A stretch of 64,000 nt of DNA from Hoplostethus atlanticus (GCA_034670405.1 JAXDDX010000055.1:2248501-2312500); one strand, 5' to 3'. Shown: positions 50,340-62,460, counted from the first letter of the stretch. A program made the numbers and translations. Notes: generated by a model from the sequence alone, not told the origin.

Positions 50340-52393
50340 CCAGATTTCTACTCTTGAATATACACAAAGTTTTATGCATCTGGTCCACGGTTTGGAGGAG
50401 GGCGCTTTCAAAATGTAATCTCTTACAGAGTACTGATGCTTAAAAATTGAATTGTGATACTCAAAAAGACATTAATCTGATTGCTTTCAGTTACTTTTGC
50501 ATTACTTTATTATTATTACTGTCATCATCTACCACCTCAGATGTGTAGAAATGCAATCTCACAATCTCAATGCATTTCCAACATCAAACATGCAAAAAGC
50601 AATCACCTTGTCAATACGATCACCGTGTTTTAACGATAACTGTGAGGGATTACAGTTACAGTATTTTTTGTAATCGGCCATGACGAAGACAGAGTTGGAG
50701 TTGTGGATGGATTCAGTGGAGGATTTGGAATGTAATATCGGTCCAATCCCACCAATGATCACCCTATTTCTTCAGGATCTTCTTCTACCGCTGGGAAATG
50801 GACACAATGACAAGCCACATCGGTTATTACTCGGTTACAGCACATCAATCCCAGACAGACGGATAAAATCATCCGACGACCAGCTAAGTGGGGGGGAAGA
50901 TTAAGAGTTAAACTGCGTGTCTAATTGAACTGCCTAGTCCACGTCTAGCTGCCTGGCTGATGCAGTAGCCACAATATGTCCAAGCCTTGCACGCTGGTTG
51001 ACTAGTCACCGGGCGGGAGTCTTGTTTCAGAAGCAGTGGAGTCGCTGCTGTCACAGACAAAAACATGTAACTGTAATTTTTGTGTTTTTGAGAGGGTGTC
51101 ATGTATGTGTTGAGCGATTTCCATGACCCTTGACCTTTGAAACCACCTTGCTTCTTATCATACATTTCCTATTTTCATTCATAAATACATGGATGGGAGT
51201 GAGAAAATAAGCATTCCTTTCTTCATTACTGAAAGAAATACTGCATGACAACAAGGAACGAAGCCTAATGTGATGCAAACAAACTATAGCCAACTTCACA
51301 AGCCCAATTAGCTATTAGGTTTCTGACCTCCTGGAAATGGCGCTTTGGAAAATATTGATCTTCAATTTGCTTTTAGCGCCGGGCAAGTTTGTTACTGCAA
51401 TCACACACATGCACACCTTCAAGACATTCGAGAGTGCTCCACATCCTTAATCCGCAAGCGCTTACGCACAGGGAATACGTGCGCGCACATTATGCACACG
51501 CACGCACAGACTATTGATTTCACCTGGATAAAGAAACGAGAGAAACACCGCATTACATAGAGCTTAGCATAGCACACAAGGCGTTCGGTTGAATCAGCAA
51601 GGGCTTAAGGCTCAGCATTAAGTTGCTGTTGCAATTACACCTACATAAATGCGCTTACTATGAAGGCTTTTGTGGAGATGTGGTACTCGGTATGAGCAGC
51701 AGCAAATCAGGTGAAGCCTACTCTTAAGTACTAATGGATCTCTTAGGCCATGGGTCGCTACGGATCATCAGCACTGAAGATGAGGGGTCAGCCGGTCGAT
51801 TGGAGGTGACTAAGGTTAGGTCAGCCCAAGGGAGCCACTTAGCGGCTGATACAGTGGCGACGACAAACTCCTCCTCCTTTATTAACATGCAATTAAATGT
51901 CTTACATGCAACATGAACATCGTGATCATTGGGGCTTGATTAATATTTCATGGTGTCCATGCACATGGCCGTATGGCTCCAGGCCCGTACTGGTTCAAAC
52001 TGCATTCAACCTGCCTGCATTGCGCTCACAGAAACATCAGCGTCAATAGCTGGTGTGACTTCTTTTGCTATCTTAGCTCACGCTCAGCTTGCACATGTTT
52101 CAGCAGTGCCAGGAATCAAACGTGGATCCAGGCCAAATGATGTTCTCGATGCTGCATTGTAAAAGTGTCGGCCTGGTTATTAGATCGTTGGAGCGGTCCG
52201 TATTCTGCTATTGGAATAAATGCCGCCATGAGAGTATTCATGGCTAATTGTGCTATATAGATATATATTGATATAGATATATACTGTAGATATACTGTAT
52301 ATTGTATCTACAGTCATGTTATACTAATGTACAGAGGGATTGTATGAGCATAATAGTGCTGATTTGATTGCAGTGGCAGTGTGTCTCTCATCC

Positions 52394-52974
52394 TAAGGGT
52401 GCGATCACACCTACAGGTTGTTGTCTTTGGTCTAATCCACAATGGAAAACGTTCACTTTGTTGCATTTTTAATGCGGTTCGTTTAGGTTCACACTGCCCA
52501 ATTACAAGCAAAACAGGGCTTGGAAACAAAAGTCACAAGTGGCTCGTTTATTGAACAGAGTTTTGTTAGTTGTGGCGGTAGAGGGGGGAGGTCAGAACAA
52601 ATCCAATTCCAATTGTTGTATCTTTAACTAAGCATGATGGATTTTAATGGACCTTCTCTTTGAATATCGGCATCAGTCCAGACTGCGGTTTGTCTACAGT
52701 TCATTTTGTTATGCCAGGCTTTCGAAGCACAAGGAACTGCTGGCTATCAGATGTCCCACTGCTTTTTACCCAGAAAACCTTGCACTTTGTGGTGGTTTCC
52801 TATGGCTGGTTTGGATTACGCTCTCACTCCTAACGAACCGCACCGCAGTTATCTTGGAAGAGGACTGAGACGTGCATTTTCAGGCATCCCAGTGCAGTTA
52901 TTTGGTGCCAAACAAATGAAACAAACCGAAGGAGTTGGAATAAACCCCTCCAAACTTGCTTTGAACATGCCCTA
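52394..52974. mobile_element. 581-bp MITE-like element
   Basis: The end TAAGGGTGCGATCACACC and the opposite end read inversely, TTAGGGCATGTTCAAAGC, match imperfectly. Internally TGCGGTTCGTT (52473-52483) and AACGAACCGCA (52832-52842) form an exact inverted pair. The pattern is known in fish non-autonomous DNA elements. Confidence 0.5.
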
Positions 52975-54708
52975 AAGCTCTTGTATGCCAGTCAATAAAC
53001 ATGGTCAGCTCTGCAACGGCTTCCCCTGCTCGTCACTTAATTGAGAGAATAGTTTTGCAGCAGCCTTCCCTCTTTAATGCCGTGCATGGGGTACAGTTTG
53101 GGGTTCGGAGAAATGTTAATGGGCGGGAACATCTGTTAAGCATTGTGGTGATTGCCATTAAGAGACCGTGGGTGGCGGAGGCTGTGCAGTTTGTAAGGCT
53201 GGAAGGACATAACCATATGCTGCTTCGTTCTGCTGTCGTTTTGCTAGTCTCTAACTGCTGGGCTCCAACATGGCACACTTGTCAAATGGTCACATTGTAT
53301 ATTTTTCATCGATGACAGTAATTTTAAACTTTAAATCTTTTGCCGCACTTTGAGAAATCACTCTCGTGCCAACCGTGCGACTGCCTGCCACTATTTTCTC
53401 ACCTTGAGTGTGTCAGTCCAGTGTCGTGCCACTACAATCAATCAATACTTTCCGCAGTGATGGATGCTTTTTTCCCCAAGATGACATGCATTTACTGGCC
53501 CCGGCTTTGTATATTACTCCTTATGCCCATGCAGACAGTACTCAGCAGTCAGGTGTCAGGGTTTTCTGGTTTGTCACGGGCAACTCCCTGGGGACTCTTG
53601 TATTTATGGGCCATTGGCTAACAAAGCCATTCATCATGCTCTTTTTCACTCAGTTCAGCAGAAAATAATGGGCCGTAACACCTAATTGCTGCATCAAGCA
53701 AACGTGTGCCGTGGTAAAGATAAACAGGGAGGCAGCTAACAAGAAAGCCTGACGACACAAAATTTTCAGTGACATTAAAGAAGGACTCATTTTCATTGTC
53801 GCAGACATTTTTTTATTTAGGGAGGGATTTATCATGGTGATAAATGATGGTTATATATACATTATATATACATATACATGGGACTTGCTGATGGGAAATA
53901 CTGTTTTTGCAACTTTCAGATCCCACTGAAAATACAGGTTTATTCCATTCGCAATGGAAACCTCAAAGTCAAAAATATGCTTCAAAAATAAACTTAATGC
54001 ATCTTTTTTTGCTTTAATAAAATCCAAATAAATTGTAGTGTTTTTAAAAGTAGGTAGCTGAAGTCTTGGGTCATAAAAAATGAAAATGCTTCTATAGCCT
54101 TCATCGATACTTCAAAGATACTGACAGGTGAAGTTCCAGTAATGATTTTTTTTCTTTCCAAAATGGATTTATTGTGTTTTTTGCGAATGAATGCATCAGA
54201 TATAAACAGACTTTGTAGTGGGATGAATCCCAGATCAGTCCTTCACGGAGGTTCACTATCATTATTTCTACTGCAACAATGTATATCGTGCATTTCCTGA
54301 TCTTTAGTGGCCATTGTTCATGTAATGCTGTTCTCAGCTCTGTTTCTGTTTGTGACTATCAGATGAACTTTGTGTCTCGCATTGAGATGAGATCTCTTAT
54401 TCTGTGAGTTGGGTTGTTATTCAGTCATGTACCCTGCATGTGCATTTTACATTTCAAGCATTAAGCCGATGCTGTTCTCCAGACTTACAGCGAGTGCAAC
54501 CACAGAGTAACAGTGAATTCTTAACTCACTCATTTCCAGCAACCAGAAAGTAAGCGAGTGCGAGACTCAGCGCCACAGCGCCCAGGCAGCAGAACATTCT
54601 CCTGCATCCTGGCAATGTTCATGTATAATACAGGAGTGCTTGGACAAGATTCCCCTGCTTATCTACATTTGATTGCAACACAGGCTTTTCCGTCTTGCTG
54701 CTGTGTAG

Positions 54709-54894
54709 GTGTGGCAGTGTGGAGGGAGTATGGAGGTCTTGCCATGCGCCAGAGTGGCCCACATCGAGCGCACCAAGAAGCCCTACAACAATGACATTGA
54801 TTACTACGCCAAGCGCAATGCCCTGCGGGCTGCCGAGGTGTGGATGGATGAATACAAATCCCATGTCTACATGGCCTGGAACATTCCCATGAAT
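54709..54894 (+). CDS. galnt9: galnt9 exon 7 (end of catalytic domain)
   Basis: Acceptor GCTGCTGTGTAG, donor GTAAGT. It is in frame from the first base: VWQCGGSMEVLPCARVAHIE, RTKKPYNNDIDYYAKRNAL, RAAEVWMDEYKSHVYMAWN, IPMN. VWQCGG continues the GalNAc-transferase motif begun in exon 6, across a 16.8-kb intron. The His in AHIER (54760-54762) is the expected third metal ligand paired with DAH in exon 4. The NALRAAEVWMD helix and the YMAWN segment are typical of the family. The length of 186 nt is an exact multiple of three, so skipping it would keep the frame but remove the metal-ligand His. Confidence 0.95.
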
Positions 54895-56153
54895 GTAAGT
54901 TCTTCCTCATCTTAGATCACTCCCTCCCTCAATCCCTTAGCTCCCTTTGCTTCCCCCTCTACCCATTCTCACTTGCTCATTCAGACAAGCAGCCCGGGCC
55001 TCCGGAGACGCGAGTCAATAGAAATTCAGAATTCAGATTTCATCCCACATGACCTTCACACTGGCGGGTGCAGTGGGTAAGGCAGAGCAGAGCAGCGGCG
55101 GGAGTCTCGCTCCAGACAGATGAGAGAGGTGCACCAAATGAACGAAGAGGGGCCTCGTGTTTAATCAGAGTCTACTTTCATGCACATCATTTTAGCTTAA
55201 TTGCTTTCAAGGGCCTTTTGTGATGGGCCGCAAAATAATAAACAGCTACTTTCATTAATAAAGAGTTGAATGTTGATTCTTAATTGCCTCTTCAACCGTG
55301 CAGAATGGGATGATTGTCAGTGAAGGGCATGGCCTGGAAGGCCCTCTGAAAAGTCCAACACAACACGCGGAGGTGCTAGCCCTAGCAACAAAACAATCCG
55401 GGACGGTGCAGCAGTCAAACAAAGACATCAGCACAAGAAGGAATCAGCATAATGATGATGCACAAACATCATTACGGGAGAAGACAATAGGTGTAGGTAG
55501 AAAGGACCAACTGGGAAAATGGGGGGGGGGGGCAGCTTTGACAAACTAGCCAATCGGACCACATCCCTTCTGCAATGTAATTACAAACACAGTGGCACTG
55601 CGCGTTATTACCCTAGCTGTCCTGTGGCGCAGAGTTATTTTGTGTACAGTGCAAAGACCGAATGCTACGACTAATCTATCCACCCCATCCCCCCATTCAC
55701 AGAATCACAGATTTGTGTTATTGGCTGAGGTGCCTGCTGAGAGCGCAATTACTTTGGGGGGGTGGGGGGGTGGAGGATGGCTTTATGATTCACCACAGCG
55801 GCCAGCCCCAAGTCCAAACAACATCTCCCTGAAATTGAATGCATTTGTTAGTGTTGCTTTGCGGTCGGAAGACAAAAAAAAAAAAAAACTAACGGACAAT
55901 GCCGACTAGAATTCATTATTAACAGATGTTGAAAGGAGTGTCAGCAGTTGGCTGCGTACTCCGACAGGGAGGGAAAAGTGATGAGAGGCATCTGCCTGGA
56001 AACACCGCGGCTGGTAACGAGGCAGCACGTGTGTGTGTGTGTGCCTTTTGCGTCAAGTGTATTTCTGCGTGAAGGCTGCTGTCTTTACATGTACGTGTGT
56101 ATATTTGTATTAGTGTGCATGTAAGGAGTGTATATGCAGACACCAATATACGA

Positions 56154-56184
<31 letters not shown>

Positions 56185-56534
56185 ATGCATCAGGCCCAGG
56201 CAGTGCAGCTATTAGGCATTCCCCCAATCAATCTGGGACGCCACCGCCATAAAGCCAGCAGGGCCATGAGGGCTCATAATTAAGCAGTTGATTAGAATTT
56301 GCTCAGCACAGGATCATGTCTAATGAAAGAACAATGAAGGTCCCACATGACAGACACATCTATCCATCTCTTAACTAAATGCTGTCGGAAACTCTCAGCA
56401 GTCAGCCCCCCAGCCCCCGCAACCGCCTACTCAACCTTCAGGCTCTTCCATTTTTCTAACCAACAACAAGACAACAATTGTCACATGGTGCTTTTGAGTG
56501 CCCGCTGATTTTTTTTTTAATCATTTGCCAACAG
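54895..56534 (+). other. Intron 7
   Basis: The shortest complete intron in the window, 1.64 kb. It has G- and A-rich short runs (55.52, 55.75 and 55.87 kb) and a GT repeat at 56.16 kb. No gene or named repeat was seen. Confidence 0.85.
56156..56183. repeat. (GT)14 microsatellite
   Basis: GT run. Confidence 0.97.
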
Positions 56535-56672
56535 AATCCAGGCGTCGACTTCGGCGACGTGTCGGAGCGCGTGGCCCTGAGGAAGAAGTTGCAGTGCCGG
56601 AGTTTCCACTGGTACCTGGAGCACGTCTACCCAGAGATGCGCATCTACAACAACACCATCACGTACGGCGAG
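56535..56672 (+). CDS. galnt9: galnt9 exon 8 (catalytic-to-lectin linker)
   Basis: Acceptor TTTGCCAACAG after a T-rich tract, donor GTGAGA. It is in frame from the first base: [46 protein letters not shown]. The GDVSER-x-ALR-x-x-L-x-C-x-x-F-x-WYL-x-x-VYPE pattern is the conserved end of the catalytic region leading to the lectin domain. NNT gives a possible N-glycosylation site. If the following intron were retained, the reading would continue as VRKDFLLNG and stop at 56727-56729, giving a form without the lectin domain. Confidence 0.95.
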
Positions 56673-58410
56673 GTGAGAAAAGACTTTCTGCTTAACGGGA
56701 TTACAGGATATACTCTGCGTTTTTTTTAAATGTTGGTTATTGTATCACGGTTAATTCTATTACGGAGCCATGGTGTTGAGGACAATGCACACATGGATAC
56801 AGCTAATATGATTCCACACATGATAAAGAGAGGAAAATTAGCCACGAGAGCTCATTATTTCATGAGCTGCACAATATCCGGGGCTTTTGTGCCAATCTTT
56901 TATTGAATTATGTGAGTAACATTTGTCTGCAGCACAGATTCGAGGCTAGTTCATATGTACTTCAGTCCATACTCAAACTCTTGATTCAAAGACGAGGGTG
57001 TTGGTGTTGATAAACCGTGTTCAAACCTGCCATAGTGTATGCTCAAGCATCATCATGGTGACAGCGCAGTTCACAGCCTCTGCACTTCAAAGATTACACT
57101 TTGAAGGGAATGATGCACTGTAGCCCACCGAAAGGTAAAGGTATCTTGTTGCTGTAGCAACGAAGCGCCGCCACACAAGATTAGATGCAATTTCCTCATA
57201 ATGAGCTTTAATTAAACACGTATTAGTTTTCCATTCCAACTTGATTGTTTTGGGCCTGGCTGCACATTCGGCACAGTGTGTGTGTGTGTGGGGGGGGGGG
57301 GACGATTATGACAAGTTGAAGAATTGAACACGCACCAGATTCAGACACCGTTTGGAAGTACGTTGAAATGCACCATTTTCCCCCATATCGATTGCAACAA
57401 TGGAGAGGAGAGGAAAATCAATATGCTCTCCAAATGCATTGTCGGAATAGATCAAAATTAACCTCTAGATTCATCAACGCTATATGAATTCACCCCCCTC
57501 CCGCCCGCCCGGCCGTTTCGGCGCTGGCACCCAGCTAATGGATTCCTCAGAGCGGCGCCCCACTTAGGTGGCACTATTTCAGATCCGCCGACAAGCCCCG
57601 GGGAAGCGGTTACCTTGTGTTGCCACACAGCCGCTGCAGCAGGAGTGAGTTTCATCTGTCACTGGGCATCAGCGCTGCACTCGGCCATGCTGACCAAACC
57701 GGCGAAGCGGAAACTTCCCTGACAACAGCACATGATAGATATGTCACAACCTGGAAATGAAGCCATACGCATTCAAATCACACAAACCCGAAGCCACGCT
57801 GGTCGCGCAACACCATCTGGAGCTCTGGGGGAGAGGGAAAGAGGGGACCGGGGACTGGCCGCTGCATGATCATGATCCATTCATCGCCTGGCCTCAGATT
57901 ACTACTTCGAGATGATTCTGATATGAGACACTGCCACATTGCATCTAGTATATTGGAGGCAGAGTAACATGCACAGAGGAATGAAAGGGGGTCAGATACA
58001 AGGGAATAGAGCAGTCCTAAATAAACAAAGGCAATCGATTTGCTTTCAGTTTCAATCCCGTTGCAAAAGGAACCAAAGCAAGACCCCGCAGTCGGCAGCA
58101 ACGCAGGAAGTACTTTTCTGTGCAGTGGGAGCGAAAAAGCCTCACTATCTCTAGCTCTAACTAAAGGGAAAGAAAAAGATCTCTAACACCGTGTAAATAT
58201 ATATATCACAGAAAATACTAATATGTATACATTTACCGTATATGTGAGTGGAAAACACTAGGAGTAGCACGAGGTCAGCGCAGGAGATTCATTCATGTAA
58301 CAGTACCAGAGAAAAATACACCAAAATGTATCTTGTTAGAAATTACAAATACTTGCTAATAAAATGTATTAAAATAAATGACAAATAACAGGTGTCAAAA
58401 AATGTATTTA

Positions 58411-58414
<4 letters not shown>

Positions 58415-58442
<28 letters not shown>
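58415..58442. repeat. (AT)14 microsatellite
   Basis: AT run. Confidence 0.97.
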
Positions 58443-58445
<3 letters not shown>

Positions 58446-59029
58446 ATATTTTCAAAATACATCTTGGCTAACTTCTGGCAACCTTTCACCTACAGCAGTT
58501 TTTGCAACTTTTAATACAAACATTTGCCTGCTGAAAGTCAGAGTTATACTTATTTCAATATTTTGTCTTTTCTCACTCACATTTCTGTTTCGTGCTGCCT
58601 TGTGTCTTTCTTTGTACGTTTGTCTCTTCCTCTTAATATCTAGCACTCTTCTTCTTCAAAGATTCTGTTTGTGTCAGTTTTGTATAACCTATTAGACTTC
58701 TCTCCATTTATCAGCCCTTCATTAGTTTTAGTTGTTATTCAGCTGTTGGTGTCATCTTCACTCATCTCTTGAGACATGCCGGAGTGATTACAGACTGTCA
58801 AAATCAAATCCAATAAAACATTACATGAAATATTGGTAATGTAAGATGACTATTTATAAATGTATCTTGGTAAATGCTTCAACAGTATACGATGTGTAAG
58901 CAAGTCATCAATGGTACATTTATCAATGGTGGTAAATGTGCACATTTAACGGTAAATGTATTGTATACAGGTAAATGTACACAGTTACCATTTTCCCACA
59001 TTTACCATAACATATATACTGTACATACA

Positions 59030-59395
59030 CTAGGATGACCGATTTTTTAAAGGTTTTTGAAAGCCAGTGCCAATATTTTTGGCCTGAAGCTGCCAATAGG
59101 CGATATTGTGTGCCAAAATTCAGGATATTTATATTTTACCAAAGAATTTTATTCTTGTCAGGGTGGAAAAGCCTCATTAGACACTAAAACTCTCCATTGA
59201 AACCCATATTAAATAAGCTGTTTTAGGTCAGCAGCTCCTCAAGGCAGGGTGAGGCAGGTTCCATTGCAGGTTTTACAGACTGAAGCTGTTAAGTAAAATC
59301 ACACCCTAACCTGCATCATCTCAGTGGTGGGCAACACTGGCTAGCCAATATCCAATTTTTAATAAAAGGCCAATATCGGCTAACCCTTTTATATA
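59030..59395 (+). repeat. CAGTGTTTCCCCC-family repeat, copy C
   Basis: AATTTTATTCTTGTCAGGGT, GGAAAAGCCTCATTAGACAC, ACTAAAACTCTCCATTGAAA and CAAGGCAGGGTGAGGCAG match copy B. The ends carry CCAATAGGCGATAT and GGCCAATATCGGC, inverted to each other. The repeat stops about 160 bases before exon 9. Confidence 0.65.
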
Positions 59396-59553
59396 CTGAA
59401 GGCATTCACTCAACAACACAGTGGACAACAATGCATCCTACCAGAACCACCACTAAAATTGTTCATGTGCTTCAACTTCATGTGCTTCATATCCAAATTC
59501 TGGAGTAACCAAATGGATAACGTGACTCGGTAACCTTGTGTCGTGTCCTTTAG

Positions 59554-59649
59554 GTGAGGAACAGCAAGGCCAGCGGCTACTGCCTGGACCAGGGCTCCGA
59601 GGATGACGACAGGGCCATCCTCTACCCCTGCCACGGCATGTCCTCCCAG
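59554..59649 (+). CDS. galnt9: galnt9 exon 9 (start of ricin-type lectin domain)
   Basis: Acceptor TGTCCTTTAG, donor GTCAGA. It is in frame: VRNSKASGYCLDQGSEDD, then DRAILYPCHGMSSQ. Cys-Leu-Asp at 59581-59589 is the CLD motif of the first (alpha) repeat of the C-terminal R-type lectin domain, with its partner Cys in YPCHG. The exon is 96 nt, phase 0 on both sides. Its first bases, GTGAGG, directly after the acceptor AG look like a splice donor. About 104 residues should follow in later exons; none was recognised before 64000, so the last part of the gene lies downstream. Confidence 0.94.
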
Positions 59650-59970
59650 GTCAGACTGGACCCGTTGTGTGGTCGTGTTCACCACCATGTTCATTAATCA
59701 ATCCTGACCACCTATCGGTGCAGTCAGCCGGTCATTTGTGCCTTCAGTCAATCTGTCACATTCAGGCAGTCGCGTGTATTTATTGTGGCGATTCTTCCAC
59801 AGAAGGGTTAAAAGTGATAGTTTTTAAACTGTAATGTTAAAACCCACGCTTGGCTTTTAAAATGCAGAACGCTTTACATGATGGATTTTTCTTATGCTCG
59901 AGAGGGCGTGGTGCTCCTCTTCAAGTCCCATCAGACAAGTGGTGGTGGTGGTAGCAATGGTGGCAGACTG

Positions 59971-59973
<3 letters not shown>

Positions 59974-60028
<55 letters not shown>
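59974..60028. repeat. (TG)27 microsatellite
   Basis: 55 bp of TG. Confidence 0.97.
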
Positions 60029-60030
<2 letters not shown>

Positions 60031-60149
60031 GCTCTTTTGTTTTACTGGGAGGAGGAGAGAGCAATAAATATAGTGATTGTAATAATGATAGTAAGAGTAA
60101 GAGAGTGAGAGTTTCCACTCGAGAAAAAAGTCGCACCCCTTACTGAAAA

Positions 60150-60490
60150 CGCTTCATGTCTTGTAGCTGCATTGCATTCTCGTCTATTGAGGCTACTATC
60201 GGTGGAGAAATTGGTGTCCCTTCCTCTTCTATGACAGATTTCTCCCTGTATCAGTGCAAAATAGTGAGTCTAGAAAGAATCCCTTGCTGTTTGATTCTGA
60301 GGGACTGACACCAAAACCTGATGTTTGCTGTTGATGTTTTAGACAGCTGAAAGATTTCCACGTCTTTGTTTGGCCAGTTATCCACAGGAATAAGACAACT
60401 ATAGACCGCCAAACAACAAAACGTACCCAGAAATGCAAGGCGCATCACCAATACGTGTTTTTCAAGCGTTTTCTCCTAGTCACGATCATC
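60150..60490 (-). repeat. Dispersed repeat, TTAAAGGA family, copy 3
   Basis: Inverted counterpart of 48755-49150; shared blocks include GGTGTCAGTCCCTCAGA, ATTTTGCAC and GACACCAATTTCTCCACCGA when read on the minus strand. Confidence 0.75.
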
Positions 60491-61289
60491 CTTCACATTG
60501 CTTGACTGCTTGCATGTCCCCCGTCTCCAGTGTCACTCCATTTGTTTCAAAGACTTAAGAGACGCTAAAAATGCTTTCCGCTTTGTTCCATGAAGCAATC
60601 CAGCACACAATGTACAAATGCAGTGTCGAGGCTGCCAATCTTCTTGTTGGATTACAGTAAATACACACACGTCTCAAAATGAATGTGGTAACGATTTACT
60701 GATGTTAAAATGCTACATATAGAACCTTTAACAGCTTTAAAGTGACGTCCTGCAGCCTGTTGCACCAGTTGAACGTAACTTCGTAGACATAAATTACCGA
60801 GTGAAGTTGCGGCACATCGATTTGACGATTAATTGCTGGAGGACCCACACAGGAACAACGGTTACGGTTTACATTGGCAACATGAAATTAGCTTGCTGAA
60901 GCGATGAAGAACCAAACTGTGGTTTTAGTTAGCATCCGATAAAATAGATAGTTTTCCCACCCTATGAGTGAAAGGCCCGACTACGTAGCACTTTCCGTTA
61001 CCCACAGTTTTATCGCTTGATATCACAATTGTTGTCTGTATGAATCGTAATATTTTGTACCTATTTGTTGATGCTTGGTGCTTACTGTTAACTGGGGCTG
61101 GAGGAATTGATTTTGTGACAATTCTTTGGTCAGTCGTCGCTTTACACTAGTTAAGATGTACTTTAGATGTAGTTTTGGTGCAACTGAACACAGATTTGCA
61201 ATCCAGTGTACTTTCACCTGCTGCAACATGCTGCTGGCCTCGAAAGTGAGACGGGGCAAAAGGCCCATGAGGGGGGTCATCCTGTCCCG

Positions 61290-61400
61290 GCACTAGTGGG
61301 TGGCGGTAGCCTAGATGTTAGATAAGTGGACTTTAAACTACCATCAAGTTGCCTGTGAGCAAGGCACCCCCCCCGACCACTCTATTAGAGCAGCTCAGTA
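61290..61400 (+). repeat. tRNA-derived SINE-like fragment
   Basis: GGTGGCGGTAGCCTAGATGT, TAGATAAGTGGACTTTAAAC and TTGCCTGTGAGCAAGGCACC follow a common fish repeat that begins like a tRNA A box. Diverged. Confidence 0.5.
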
Positions 61401-62102
61401 GAAGTAGAAGTAGGTCATTGCTGAAAAAAGAACGTGTGTGCTCAGCATAACCTTTGCCTGGATAAATAAACCTATATAAAAAAGGGCCAAAGGGCAGTGT
61501 GGGCGGGAGGGATGGAGGCGGGCTGATTGTTTGTGCCTATAGTGTATTTGTTTTGTGCAGCGACAAAAATCATGCAAATATTATTCATGGCTGATATTTC
61601 CTCACCCCACCCCCCACCCCCACACACTCCCTCACTCCCACCCCCCCTCTCTGGATGAGGAGTGACATGTTTATTATCTGTAATGTGTGGGATGAAAAAT
61701 AGACCAGCCGCTCACCGGCCTCTCCTCTTTCTACTGCGAGAGCTCGGTGGGGTCCTGTAATGTAAAGCCACACCGACTCTTTTAATCCCGCTCCCTGGGG
61801 GGGGATAAAGCAAATGGAGATGAATTCTGTAGCCTTTGTATCATTAGATTACAATGATGGCCGACATTACTGCGCGCGGGGGCCGGATTCAATTTCGTAG
61901 GAACGCCGTGCTTTTGCATTCCTTTTTACTTAGGAAAAAAATGTAATTGCGCGGAATAAATCTTTATTGTGCTCCTGAGAAATGAGTCTCCCCCCGCCGG
62001 CTCTCCCAATGGAAATCTAAATCACAGATAACGTCTCACCTTTTGTCCAATAGTCTAATGCAATGTACGGCATGGTGGAGGGAAAAGGCTACATCTGCTC
62101 TG

Positions 62103-62104
<2 letters not shown>

Positions 62105-62144
<40 letters not shown>
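62105..62144. repeat. (CA)20 microsatellite
   Basis: CA run. Confidence 0.97.
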
Positions 62145-62146
<2 letters not shown>

Positions 62147-62334
62147 CATACACCAGAGATGATGAATCCCGCCAAAAGCTCAATGAAGCTCTCAATGAAA
62201 AAAAAATCTAAGCGCTAATCCATGAGCGCTTTATCCAAATTTTTGCTCAGCTCACATCGCTGTGGTGTTTCTTCACTGCACTTCCCGGAGATCACCTGTC
62301 AATCAAACAGTGTGTCCAGAACTGTGACGTCTTT

Positions 62335-62460
62335 TTTTTCCTTGGAGTTTCTGTAGGTGGCGCTCTTTCCTTTGTCTGTTCAGCCATGGTGGCTATCGCT
62401 GCTCATGCTAACTAACCCAGTTCTTCTTCTATTTCTTCCAAACAAACCGCCGTTGCTGCT
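62335..62460 (-). repeat. Dispersed repeat shared with 16855-17065
   Basis: Reverse complement of the block at 16880-16985, with a few substitutions and small indels. Confidence 0.65.

Larger units (their letters stand above)
37901..54708 (+). other. Intron 6
   Basis: The longest intron in the window at 16.8 kb. It holds a copy of the CAGTGTTTCCCCC family (40.5-40.9 kb), a CA repeat (45.78 kb), a hAT-like repeat piece (46.34 kb), a TTAAAGGA-family copy (48.76 kb), a 266-bp repeat (49.88 kb), a 108-bp MITE (50.23 kb) and a 581-bp MITE-like element (52.39 kb). The long stretches 38.0-40.5, 41.1-45.7 and 53.0-54.7 kb show no repeat I can name; parts (39.2-39.6, 42.2-42.7 kb) look like conserved noncoding sequence. 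Confidence 0.85.
56673..59553 (+). other. Intron 8
   Basis: A 2.9-kb intron with a GT/G run at 57.27-57.30 kb, an AT repeat at 58.42 kb and a copy of the CAGTGTTTCCCCC-family repeat at 59.03-59.40 kb just before exon 9. It is otherwise unique-looking. Confidence 0.85.

Noticed and set aside
53001..53315. 104-codon plus-strand frame with an overlapping 81-codon minus-strand frame
   Set aside because: I considered a transposase remnant but could match no motif; left unassigned.
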